Assembly (NCBI GenBank): GCA_030654835.1
Contig: JAURWS010000041.1
Span: forward strand, 1-45,384
DNA length: 45,384 nucleotides
Reading direction: 5' to 3'
Origin: Gammaproteobacteria bacterium
GTDB taxonomy: Bacteria > Pseudomonadota > Gammaproteobacteria > Pseudomonadales > Pseudohongiellaceae
Shown here: positions 17,492 to 25,488 of the stretch, piece after piece
Layout: each line of letters starts with the position of its first letter
Numbering within the stretch: the stretch's first letter is position 1
The notes under the pieces: generated by a model
The model's input: the letters and a program-made list of their open reading frames with translations, nothing else
The model's database searches: none
What the model was told of the DNA's origin: nothing
Program-made: the position numbers and the translations under genes

Positions 17492-18639
17492 GGCAGCGTC
17501 ACGACCTCGACCGAGTATATCTGCGGCAGATTGACGGTGATCGCTTCCCAGTGCAGCCCTTCGTCCCTGCTCACCCAGAGCTGACCGCCTGTGGTGCCAA
17601 GATAGACACCTACCGCTTTCTCGTTGTCCACCGCCAGGCACTGGCGCTTCACGGTCCACCAGGCCTGTTCACGAGGAAATCCCTGATCCTGACGCTCGAA
17701 ACTGGCACCACCATCCTGCGTATGGAATACGGCTGGTCGGCCACCGGGACAGGTACGTGGCCACTGCCCCGAACCATCCATGGGGAAGACCCACGCGGTG
17801 TCCGGATCACGAGGATGCAATACGATGGGGAACCCGATGTCGCCGACATCCTTGGGCAGATTGTCGCCGATACGCTGCCAGCGCTCGCCCTTGCTTCTGT
17901 CCAGCGCATAGAGGCCGCAATGGTTCTGGTGATAGAGGCGATTTGAATGCACGGGGTGCATCACCAGACAATGCGGATCGTGGCCGAACTCGTATTCGCT
18001 GCCATCTTCCTTTGGAGGATAGAAGTCCATGGCAACACCCTTGTTGAGCGGTTTCCAGGTGGCTCCTTCATCCATGCTCTCGAAGATTCCGCCACCAGAC
18101 ATGCCAACAAGCAAGTGCTTCTTGTCGCTGTGATCGACGATCACCGAATGTAATTTGGGGCCATCCGGCGTGCCATCCTTGTCGCCACCGCGCCACTGAA
18201 AACAATCGGGATGGTGATTGAAGCCTTCTACTTCCTGCCACGTGTTGCCGCCATCAAGCGACTTGAAAAGCCCCTGCGGAGACGTGCCCGCGTACCATAC
18301 GTCCGGTTCACTGGCGTGCCCAGGCGTCAGCCAAAAGACATGATCCACACTTCTACCTGGCGCGCCGGGCTCTGCACCAGGAACTGCGGCAAATGCCGGA
18401 GGTTTTTGCGCCTCAGTCCAGGTGGCCCCGGTATCACGGGAGATGAAGACAGAAGGTCCCAGATGCCCGCTTCCCACCGACATCAATTGATACCCAGATC
18501 TGCGTGGATCTGCCACGTAGTGACTGACCACGGCACCGAGATGCATTGGCCCCTTGATCGTCCACGTACTGCGGTCCCCATTCCCTTCCACAATCCAGGC
18601 GCCCTTGCGGGTGCCTACCAGAATCAGATGCCTTGCCAT
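17488..18639 (-). CDS. Asp-box (BNR/VPS10-like) beta-propeller protein
   Basis: A 383-residue cytoplasmic-looking protein (no signal peptide) starting MARHLILVGTRKGAW. Five Asp-box motifs of the S/T-x-D-x-G-x-x-W type are visible: SRDTGATW, SLDGGNTW, SMDEGATW, TQDGGASF and SRDEGLHW, each closing a propeller blade. The centre is His-rich (FNHHPDCF, GHDPHCLVMHP, YHQNHCG), which could bind metal. It is often annotated as a sialidase-like or glycosyl hydrolase protein, but the catalytic Arg triad is not evident and there is no export signal, so the enzyme name is unsupported. ATG 18639 follows GGGAGAATAACTC. It is translationally coupled to the MoaD-like gene. Confidence 0.8.
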   Translation of the reverse strand: MARHLILVGTRKGAWIVEGNGDRSTWTIKGPMHLGAVVSHYVADPRRSGYQLMSVGSGHLGPSVFISRDTGATWTEAQKPPAFAAVPGAEPGAPGRSVDHVFWLTPGHASEPDVWYAGTSPQGLFKSLDGGNTWQEVEGFNHHPDCFQWRGGDKDGTPDGPKLHSVIVDHSDKKHLLVGMSGGGIFESMDEGATWKPLNKGVAMDFYPPKEDGSEYEFGHDPHCLVMHPVHSNRLYHQNHCGLYALDRSKGERWQRIGDNLPKDVGDIGFPIVLHPRDPDTAWVFPMDGSGQWPRTCPGGRPAVFHTQDGGASFERQDQGFPREQAWWTVKRQCLAVDNEKAVGVYLGTTGGQLWVSRDEGLHWEAITVNLPQIYSVEVVTLP

Positions 18640-19037
18640 GAGTTATTCTCCCTGTTGATTGACCGCCCTGCCACAGAACCTCGCGGGTCAGACCCGCGCA
18701 ACACATTGAATAGAAGTAATATTTCACTCAATAAGGCAACTAAAATTTAGTTAGAAGGCAATTTTGTGGGCCAAATCGAATCATTCTGACCAATCGAAAA
18801 CCTCGCGAACCTCGCGGGTCAGACCCGCGCAACCCATTGAATAGAAATAATATTTCACTAAAAAATGCAACTAAAATTTAGTTAGAAGGCAATATTGTGG
18901 GCCAAATCGAATCAGTCTGATCAATCCTAAGCCCCATCACTCTTAAGCAATGGAGCTGCACTCTGTACGCGTTCGAATAACCGCAATGATTTTGCGGCAG
19001 GAATTGATCGTCTAACTTGTTTTTAGGGTTGTATTTT
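18640..19037. other. 398-bp gene-free interval holding a tandem repeat
   Basis: No convincing gene is present. Most of the interval is a two-copy 131-bp direct repeat (18676-18926), followed by about 110 A/T-rich bases before the 3' end of the M48 gene. It holds the promoter of the propeller/MoaD operon near its left edge, but I could not place it. Confidence 0.6.
18676..18926. repeat. 131-bp period direct repeat, two copies, each with a hairpin
   Basis: Copy 1 (18676-18796) and copy 2 (18807-18926) align without gaps at a period of exactly 131 bp and differ at only a few bases. Each copy begins with the hairpin CGCGGGTC-a-GACCCGCG and contains ctaaaatttagttagaaggc, with its own palindrome (ctaaaatttag). 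The unit is unlike the REP units elsewhere in the window and may be a small repeated element. Confidence 0.85.
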
Positions 19038-21029
19038 TCACATAACCCTATTAAAAACAATTAAGTGCGTAGGTCTGACCCACGCAATGGCAGACCCACG
19101 CAATGGCAGCGGGGGTAATGGACAATCCAGCGCGGTAGCAATAGTGCGGAATATCTCCAGTTCCTGAACCGTGGCCACACCGTCCGCGCAGATGGCGGCG
19201 GCACAGGCTTTCAGAAAGGCTGGCTTTTGCAGAGGCTTCAGGGCGAGAAGTGCATCCAACGCAGTATTGACGCTCGCGATGTTCAGATCTCCTGCTGCAG
19301 GCATTGCCAGATCTGGCATCTCCAGCTTCTCGCTTGCCTTGGCAAAGGCAGCGGACTCCCCTCCCTCCGCCTGCCTGCCGACCTGGATCAGGAAACCAAG
19401 CAGCACAGCACACTGCGGCGCCAGCTGCTGAAGGCTGTGATGTGCACGGTGGTGAAAGCGGCTGTGCGGCTGAAACACCCCGTCCAGTTGCTGCAGAACC
19501 ACGCGCTGCAACACCCACTCCCACAGGCTGGTCTTGCCATCGGAGAGTACCAGCGCCTGCAAATTCTGCCGGAACGGCGTGTACTGCTCTGCGCTCAGCT
19601 GCCGCAACACCGGCAGGCACAGGCATACCAGAGGCAGTCGAATGTCCGCACTGATCACTTGCCGCTTCTCAATCAGCCCTTGCAGGGCGGCAAACACAGC
19701 GGCATCGGCATTGCTCTGCAGCCACGCCATCTGTTCAGCAGCGATCCTCGCATCGGTATCCAGCAATAAATAATAGACCAGCGCACGCGCACTGAAGGGA
19801 TCATGCGCAGCATCCAGGAGCACCGGGGGAATGCTCCCGAGCAGCGCTCGCGCCTGCTGAATATCGGACTCCTGCAGATTGCCCGCCCGCGCCAGCAGCG
19901 CGTCAGTCATGAGCAACGCCGACTGCATCCCCGCATGTACACCTCTCGCCAAACCACTGGTGGCTCCAGCGCTCTCTTCCGAAATTCCCTGCCCTGCCGG
20001 CCCCTGCGCTCGCGCAGGCCTCGGCTTCACTTCGAAACTGCCATCCCACTGCGGTTGTATGCGGCGAATACGCTGCTCCAGCGGGGGATGAGTAGAGAAC
20101 AATGAACTGAATGACATCCGCAACCCATTGCTGAACAGCGCATGGCTGATTTCGGACGCACCGGGATTCTCCAGCACCGACCCTTGCGGCGCTCCACCGA
20201 TCCGCTTCAGAGCGTCGGCGATCCCATCGGGATTGCGGGTGTACTGCACGGCAGAGGCATCGGCCAGAAATTCGCGCTGTCGGCTGACGGCTGCCTTGAT
20301 GAGGTTGCCAAAAAAGGTCCCCGCATAGCCGATCACCATCAAACCCAGTGCCACCACGGCGATCTCGCCACCGCCCTTCTTCGAGCGGCGCGTCCTGCCA
20401 GTGCTGCGCAGCAGGTAATAGCCCATCACGCCCAGCACCATGATGCCGTGCAGGATACCGATCAGGCGAATATTCAAACGCATGTCGCCATGCAGGATGT
20501 GGCTGAACTCGTGGGCGATCACGCCCTGCAACTCATCGCGACTCAGGGTTTCGATAGCCCCGCGAGTGATGCCGATGACGGCATCGGCTGGCGTGTAACC
20601 AGCGGCAAAGGCGTTGATGCCTTGCTCCTCCAGCACATAGACCGGCGGCACCGGCGTACCGGACGCTATCGCCATCTCCTCCACCACATTGAGGATTTTC
20701 TGCTCGGAGAGATTGCTGCCACCGGGGATCAACAACTTACCCTGCAACAGTTCGGCGACACGGGCGCCGCCCCCGGCCAGGCTGGCAATCTTGTAGAGAC
20801 TGCCAAACCCCACCACACCGATAATCGCCAGTGAAACCCACAGAAAGAGGCGCCAATCGAAGCGCTGGAAGAGTGGAAGGTTGGCAGGAAGGCTCTCCGC
20901 CACCATGCCCAGTGTGACCATCACCAGCAGATTGGTGATGGCGATGAGACTTAACAGCGCGAGCGCGAACAGGACGACCAGTTTGACCGTGTTGCGACGG
21001 GCAATGTCCTGTGAGCGGAAGAAGTCCAT
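19038..21029 (-). CDS. M48-family membrane metalloprotease (HtpX-like) with long C-terminal region
   Basis: A 663-residue inner-membrane protease. Two N-terminal helices (about 17-42 and 60-85), then the M48 catalytic domain with zinc motif HEFSH at 173-177 and the third ligand Glu253 in QREFLADASA, two further helices (about 190-207 and 222-245), and a C-terminal region of about 300 residues rich in Ala and Leu with no known catalytic motif. It sits six bases after lemA, a frequent pairing. The last residues after LDCPLPPL are encoded by a repeat element and look unrelated to the family, so the original C-terminus has been replaced. Family M48 proteases degrade misfolded membrane proteins. 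Confidence 0.88.
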   Translation of the reverse strand: MDFFRSQDIARRNTVKLVVLFALALLSLIAITNLLVMVTLGMVAESLPANLPLFQRFDWRLFLWVSLAIIGVVGFGSLYKIASLAGGGARVAELLQGKLLIPGGSNLSEQKILNVVEEMAIASGTPVPPVYVLEEQGINAFAAGYTPADAVIGITRGAIETLSRDELQGVIAHEFSHILHGDMRLNIRLIGILHGIMVLGVMGYYLLRSTGRTRRSKKGGGEIAVVALGLMVIGYAGTFFGNLIKAAVSRQREFLADASAVQYTRNPDGIADALKRIGGAPQGSVLENPGASEISHALFSNGLRMSFSSLFSTHPPLEQRIRRIQPQWDGSFEVKPRPARAQGPAGQGISEESAGATSGLARGVHAGMQSALLMTDALLARAGNLQESDIQQARALLGSIPPVLLDAAHDPFSARALVYYLLLDTDARIAAEQMAWLQSNADAAVFAALQGLIEKRQVISADIRLPLVCLCLPVLRQLSAEQYTPFRQNLQALVLSDGKTSLWEWVLQRVVLQQLDGVFQPHSRFHHRAHHSLQQLAPQCAVLLGFLIQVGRQAEGGESAAFAKASEKLEMPDLAMPAAGDLNIASVNTALDALLALKPLQKPAFLKACAAAICADGVATVQELEIFRTIATALDCPLPPLPLRGSAIAWVRPTHLIVFNRVM
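19066..19103. repeat. Hairpin repeat inside the 3' end of the M48 gene
   Basis: A palindrome tgcgt-aggtctgacc-cacgca (19066-19086) is followed by a 16-base direct repeat (cagacccacgcaatgg, second copy ending at 19103). It resembles the GGTCaGACC hairpin of the 131-bp repeat. It lies within the last 20 codons of the M48 gene, so it supplies that protein's present C-terminus. Confidence 0.65.
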
Positions 21030-21035
21030 AGGAGG

Positions 21036-21638
21036 TTAGAACGACACCTTGGGTGCCGCCTGAATCTGAGCGCTATCCTCGAATTTAAGCAGCGTCGCGT
21101 CGGCACCATGACCGAACATCGTGGCGACGACCACCGGCGGGAAGGATTGCTTGTAGGTGTTGTACGCCATCACCTGATCATTGAAGGCCTGCCGTGCAAA
21201 GGCCACTTTGTTCTCCGTGCTGGTGAGTTCCTCGGTCAACTGCATCATGTTCTGGTTGGCCTTCAGATCTGGATACGCTTCCATCACCACACTGAGGCGG
21301 CCAAGTGCAGCGCCCAGTGCGCCTTCCTTACCTGCAAGATCCTGTATAGCGACAGCGCTGCTGGGGTTGGCTGCCGCAGCAGCCAGACCGGAGGCGGCAG
21401 CATTGCGCGCGGCAATCACCGCTTCGAGCGTTTCACGCTCGTGGGACATGTAGGCCTTGGCGGTCTCGACGAGATTGGGGATAAGGTCGTAACGACGCTT
21501 CAGCTGCACTTCAATCTGGGCGAAGGCGTTCTCGAAGCGGTTACGCAGACTGACGAGCTTGTTGAAGATGGAGATCGCGTAAAAGGGGGCTATCGCGATC
21601 AGGGTCAGGGTCAGGATAACAATCGTTACAACTGTCAT
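21036..21638 (-). CDS. lemA: LemA family protein
   Basis: A 200-residue membrane-anchored helical protein: one N-terminal transmembrane segment (5-26), then the LemA signature FNKLVSLRNRFENAFAQIEV and RRYDLIPNLVETAKAYMSHE, and long helices to the C-terminus. Its function is not settled; LemA genes commonly precede M48 proteases or TPM-domain genes, as here. ATG 21638 follows an AGGAGCTGCC ribosome site. It is the first gene of a two-gene operon with the protease. Confidence 0.92.
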   Translation of the reverse strand: MTVVTIVILTLTLIAIAPFYAISIFNKLVSLRNRFENAFAQIEVQLKRRYDLIPNLVETAKAYMSHERETLEAVIAARNAAASGLAAAAANPSSAVAIQDLAGKEGALGAALGRLSVVMEAYPDLKANQNMMQLTEELTSTENKVAFARQAFNDQVMAYNTYKQSFPPVVVATMFGHGADATLLKFEDSAQIQAAPKVSF

Positions 21639-21709
21639 GGCAGCTCCTCTGTCTGTAAAGGCCTGGGCAGGATGCCCGGGTGCAGTCTAGCACCCGAGCG
21701 CGGGGCCTG

Positions 21710-21763
21710 TCGCCTGCGGGGCAGGCTCCCACAGTCACTGTGTGGGAGCTTGCCTGCAAGCGA
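21710..21763. repeat. REP-like inverted pair, second sequence class
   Basis: Facing units tcgcctgcggggcaggctcc (followed by caca) and tgtgggagcttgcctgcaag (followed by cga), seven bases apart. The core differs from the gcgggcctgcccgc class at 7355, so two REP subclasses coexist. It lies between the 3' end of the PQQ enzyme gene and the lemA promoter. A fragment of the same class (ggagcttgcctgca) is at 31733-31746. Confidence 0.8.
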
Positions 21764-21768
21764 TACCG

Positions 21769-23964
21769 CTAAGGCAGCGCCAGCGCCACGATGCGGGCAG
21801 ACTCGCCACGTGAGCTGACAGCCATGACCAGGTACTGCCTGCCTTCATACATATAGGTCATCGGTACACCCGTGACAACCCCCGGCATATCGATCCTGGC
21901 AACGATGTCGCCGGTCGCCTTGTCGTGCGCCCACAGCACTGGATCTCCGCCAACGCCCTCACCGGCAAACAGCAAGGTCTTGGTCAATACCAGACCGGAA
22001 CGCGTCGGCTTGCCAGTGCGGCCTATGTCCACGCCCTGCAACAGCGGATGGTTCTTGATGGCGGCAGGCGTATCACCGTTCACCACTTGCCACACATGCT
22101 CGCCGCTCATCATGTCGATCGCCGTGATGCGGCCATAAGGAGGCTTGACCAGCGGGATGCCATCCACCGACGGCGTGCGACTGCCGCCCTGAATGTAAGC
22201 GACGCTGGAAGCCTCCGGCTCGTGCGTCAGCGACAACACGCTGGTCGCGGTTCGGGACGGCACGTAGATCACACCAGTCTCGGGGTCATAGGCAGAGCCT
22301 TCCCAGTTCGAGCCCCCTGTGGAAGACGGCAGGTGCAGCGTTCCCTCGGTACCATCCTTGGGATCTTGGAACAGCGAGGGCGGCGTAAAGACTGACGTAC
22401 TGAAACGGAACCTGGATGCCGCCTCTTTGGCCTTGGCCAGAATCTCTGGCGTGAAGTCGACCAGATCGTCTTCCTGGAAGCCCTGACGGTCAAATGGCAG
22501 CGGTTTGACCGGGAACGGTTGCGTCAACGCGGTCCACTCACCGGGAACATCGGTACCCGGCACCGGACGCTCCTCCACCGGGAACAGCGGCGTACCTGTG
22601 GCACGATCAAACAGGAACAGGTGCGACTGCTTCAGCGTCTGGATGACAGTCTTGCGACCGTCGGGCAGGTTAGCCAGAATCGGTGCCGAAGGGGTATCCC
22701 AGTCCCAGATGTCGTGGTGAGTCGTCTGGAAGTGCCAGACCTTCTCGCCGGTTTTGTAGTTCAGGGCGACAGTGGAGCTGGAGAACAGATTATTGCCTGG
22801 ACGATCGCCGCCGTAACGGTCACCCGTCGCCGCTTCCACCGGCAGGAACACCAGACCCAGTTCTTCGTCGGCAGACATCGGCGCCCAGACACCGGCGTTG
22901 CCAGTGAAATCGGCTCCCGCCAGCCAGGATTCATAGCCTTCTTCGCCCGGCTCGGGAATGGTCTTGAAGGTCCACAACAGCGCCCCGGTAGTCACATCGA
23001 AGCCACGGATGTCGCCCTTCACATTGCTCGCCGATATGGGGCGCATGCCGACCAGGTGCGCGGCACCGGCAATCACGACACCGTCGACAGCCATGGGCAT
23101 GAAGGACATGCCAATATCCAGGTCTTCACGACCCGGCCCTCGACGCAGCCCTTGCTGCAGATCGACCCAGCCCTTGTCGCCGAAAGACTCGATCTCGCGG
23201 CCAGTGGCGGCATCCAGCGCTACCAGATAATAGCCGGGGGTCATCACATAAATGGTCTTCTGACCGTTGTTGTCGTAATAGGTCAGGCCCTTGCCGGATC
23301 CCTTGCGCGGCGCGGCGTCAAAACGGGCGCCTTCATCGGGACGCCACATCCACAGCATCTGGCCACTGGCCGCCTCCAGTGCCACGACGTTACGCGTCGC
23401 GCCCGCAGTCAGGTATACACGGCCATCGACCATCAAGGGAGTCGTCACGCTGGTATTTTCCGGCTCGGGACCGAAGGGGCCAGTGTCAAAAGACCAGGCC
23501 GGGGTCAACGTGGCGACATTCGCAGCATTGATCTGGTCAAGCGGTGCATAGCGCGTCGCGGCGTTGGAGCCATTGAACACGGCCCACTCGACGGTGTCGC
23601 TGCCAGCAACGGATGCGGCCACTGGCGTAATTGGCAGCGCAGTCAGAGCGTCGGCCGTCAGCGTGCCACCCGCCACTGGAACGCCGCCGTTCTGCAGCAA
23701 ATAGGCCGTCAGGTGCAGATAGTCGTCATTGGTCAGCGAGCCCGGAGTCTCGGCTGGCATAGTCGTGCGAATAAAATTGTAGAGATCCCCGCCAGTGCGG
23801 CCAGTCCAGGTGGCACGCACGCGCGCGTTCATGTCCACTGGCACGTGGCAACGAGAACATTCGGCTTCAAACACTGCCTGGCCACTCTCGACGCTGGCTT
23901 CCTGCCCATAGGTGGAAGCAACACCCATTATGCTGAAAAGCAGGAACAATGAAGATTTTGTCAC
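21769..23964 (-). CDS. Secreted PQQ-dependent dehydrogenase with N-terminal c-type heme
   Basis: A 731-residue periplasmic quinoprotein. After a signal peptide (1 to about 21, ASTYGQ) comes a cytochrome c domain with CSRCH at 36-40, then an eight-bladed PQQ propeller beginning EWAVFNGSNAATRYAPLDQI, with W-motifs such as TGALLWTFKT and the substrate-site segment TTHHDIWDWDTPSAP. This last motif is typical of the glucose/quinate-type quinoproteins rather than methanol dehydrogenases. The heme sits N-terminal, unlike quinohemoprotein alcohol dehydrogenases where it is C-terminal. A GTG start at 23964 is chosen because AGGAG lies seven bases upstream and it opens the signal peptide. No pqq synthesis genes are in the window. 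Confidence 0.88.
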   Translation of the reverse strand: MTKSSLFLLFSIMGVASTYGQEASVESGQAVFEAECSRCHVPVDMNARVRATWTGRTGGDLYNFIRTTMPAETPGSLTNDDYLHLTAYLLQNGGVPVAGGTLTADALTALPITPVAASVAGSDTVEWAVFNGSNAATRYAPLDQINAANVATLTPAWSFDTGPFGPEPENTSVTTPLMVDGRVYLTAGATRNVVALEAASGQMLWMWRPDEGARFDAAPRKGSGKGLTYYDNNGQKTIYVMTPGYYLVALDAATGREIESFGDKGWVDLQQGLRRGPGREDLDIGMSFMPMAVDGVVIAGAAHLVGMRPISASNVKGDIRGFDVTTGALLWTFKTIPEPGEEGYESWLAGADFTGNAGVWAPMSADEELGLVFLPVEAATGDRYGGDRPGNNLFSSSTVALNYKTGEKVWHFQTTHHDIWDWDTPSAPILANLPDGRKTVIQTLKQSHLFLFDRATGTPLFPVEERPVPGTDVPGEWTALTQPFPVKPLPFDRQGFQEDDLVDFTPEILAKAKEAASRFRFSTSVFTPPSLFQDPKDGTEGTLHLPSSTGGSNWEGSAYDPETGVIYVPSRTATSVLSLTHEPEASSVAYIQGGSRTPSVDGIPLVKPPYGRITAIDMMSGEHVWQVVNGDTPAAIKNHPLLQGVDIGRTGKPTRSGLVLTKTLLFAGEGVGGDPVLWAHDKATGDIVARIDMPGVVTGVPMTYMYEGRQYLVMAVSSRGESARIVALALP

Positions 23965-24282
23965 GCGTACACTCCTTCTGGAACCTTCCAAATAATTGGT
24001 GGATCTAAAACGGGCGCCGATACTACCGCTTTTGTTTCTGCCGGAATAGCAACTGCCCCACTCTGTCACGCAAAATCACAGTCTTCCTGCAACCATTTTG
24101 ATGTCTCCCTATTGAAGCCAAATTTACGCTGGGTGGACAGCAAAGACCCGGTTCTGTCAGTATGCCGCCTCTTGAGAATTTGCCTCATGACCAATGACAA
24201 CATACCATTTATTAACAGCGGATTAATGGCGATGGCCGTTGTTGAAAAATAGCGCCACACCGCCAGATAAAGAGGGAAAGTA

Positions 24283-24630
24283 ATGAGTGACCTGCCAAAG
24301 TGCCCACAGTGCGCATCCGAATACACCTATGAGAACGGCGACCTTTACGTCTGCCCCGAGTGCGCCCACGAGTGGCCCATTATCGCTGCCATACCGGCGG
24401 GTAGCGGCGACGAAGCACGCATCATCAAAGACGCCAACGGCAATATCCTGCAGGATGGCGACTCGGTCACCGTGATCAAGGACCTGAAGGTCAAAGGGTC
24501 TTCACTCGTCGTGAAAGTCGGAACAAAAGTGAAGAACATTCGCCTGGTCGACGGCGACCACGACATCGACTGCAAGATCGATGGTATCGGCGCAATGGGG
24601 CTTAAATCGGAGTTCGTCCGCAAGATATGA
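24283..24630 (+). CDS. phnA: PhnA/YjdM family zinc-ribbon protein
   Basis: A 115-residue cytoplasmic protein. An N-terminal zinc ribbon with two CxxC pairs ([21 protein letters not shown]) is followed by a small beta-barrel with [25 protein letters not shown], the YjdM signature. Despite its historic name (PhnA, alkylphosphonate uptake), the E. coli homologue is not needed for phosphonate use and its role is unclear; it is distinct from phosphonoacetate hydrolase PhnA. ATG 24283 follows gagggaaagta. No phn genes are nearby. Confidence 0.93.
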   Translation: MSDLPKCPQCASEYTYENGDLYVCPECAHEWPIIAAIPAGSGDEARIIKDANGNILQDGDSVTVIKDLKVKGSSLVVKVGTKVKNIRLVDGDHDIDCKIDGIGAMGLKSEFVRKI

Positions 24631-24671
24631 ATTAATTCATATCAGTCACAATCACCACGAGTGGCAGCGGC

Positions 24672-25382
24672 ATGGCCTCCGGCAGTCAGCGTTTGGACCG
24701 CTATCTCAGCAGGACGCTTGGCATCAATCGCCGGGAGGTCAAGCCATTACTCGCGCAAGGGCGCATCTTGGTGGATAACCGAAGCGTCAGCGCCGCCGAT
24801 CACCTAATCGATGAGTTCTCCCACATCACTTTCGATGCGCGGGTACTGCAGGCAAAACTGCCCGTCTACCTCATGCTGCACAAGCCCGTCGGGTTTCTCA
24901 GCGCCACTACTGATCCCCAGCACACCACCGTGATCGACCTGCTGCACCGTGCCGACAAGAACGATCTGCACATCGTAGGGCGTCTGGACCGTGGCTCCTC
25001 CGGACTGCTCCTGCTCACCAACGACGGCCGCTGGTCGCGCGCGCTCATGGCGCCGGAGCACGAAGTCCCCAAAGTTTATCTCGTCACCTTGCAGAACCCC
25101 CTGACACCAGACTATGAGAAAGCCTTCGCCGAAGGCATGTACTTCGACTATGAGGACATCACCACCCGCCCTGCCCGACTGGAAATTCTAGAAGAGCGGC
25201 TTGCCCGCGTCACGCTGGTGGAAGGCCGTTACCATCAGATCAAACGCATGTTCGGGCGCTTCCGCAATCCTGTCCTCGCTCTACACCGCACGGCAATCGG
25301 GAATCTGCAGCTGGACCCAGCACTGGCGCCGGGTCAGAGCCGGGAAGTCACAGCCGCCGAGCTGAAAGGATTACAGGGCTAG
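24672..25382 (+). CDS. rsuA: 16S rRNA pseudouridine(516) synthase family, RsuA
   Basis: A 236-residue RNA-modifying enzyme. It has an N-terminal S4-like RNA-binding domain (RLDRYLSRTLGINRREVKPLL, to about residue 60) and a catalytic domain with the motif GRLDRGSSGLLLLTND at about 103-118, whose Asp is the catalytic nucleophile, followed by PKVYLVTL and the RYHQIKRMFG motif. In RsuA the motif is usually GRLDxDTTGL, so GSS in place of DTT is a modest variation. The length fits RsuA (231 in E. coli) rather than RluB or RluF. The start lacks an obvious ribosome site. Confidence 0.88.
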   Translation: MASGSQRLDRYLSRTLGINRREVKPLLAQGRILVDNRSVSAADHLIDEFSHITFDARVLQAKLPVYLMLHKPVGFLSATTDPQHTTVIDLLHRADKNDLHIVGRLDRGSSGLLLLTNDGRWSRALMAPEHEVPKVYLVTLQNPLTPDYEKAFAEGMYFDYEDITTRPARLEILEERLARVTLVEGRYHQIKRMFGRFRNPVLALHRTAIGNLQLDPALAPGQSREVTAAELKGLQG

Positions 25383-25488
25383 GGGCGACGGAAATGCTGG
25401 CCGCCACGCTGATTGTGGGAGTAGAATCCGGCCAGGCTAAAAGTAGTACAAGAAGCGGTATAACAACAAAAACTATAAGGAGACCCTC

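Noticed and set aside
17488-18639. Calling the Asp-box propeller a sialidase
   Set aside because: No signal peptide and no visible catalytic Arg triad; Asp boxes occur in many non-enzymatic propellers.
18676-18926. Direct repeats considered as a small CRISPR array
   Set aside because: Only two copies with a 131-bp period and no short repeat/unique spacer pattern; no cas genes nearby.
22519-23952. A 477-codon frame opposite the PQQ dehydrogenase
   Set aside because: Shadow frame with Gln/Arg/His-rich composition; the dehydrogenase frame has motif support along its full length.
24283-24630. phnA read as evidence of phosphonate use
   Set aside because: The YjdM/PhnA zinc-ribbon protein is not a phosphonate enzyme and no phn genes are present.
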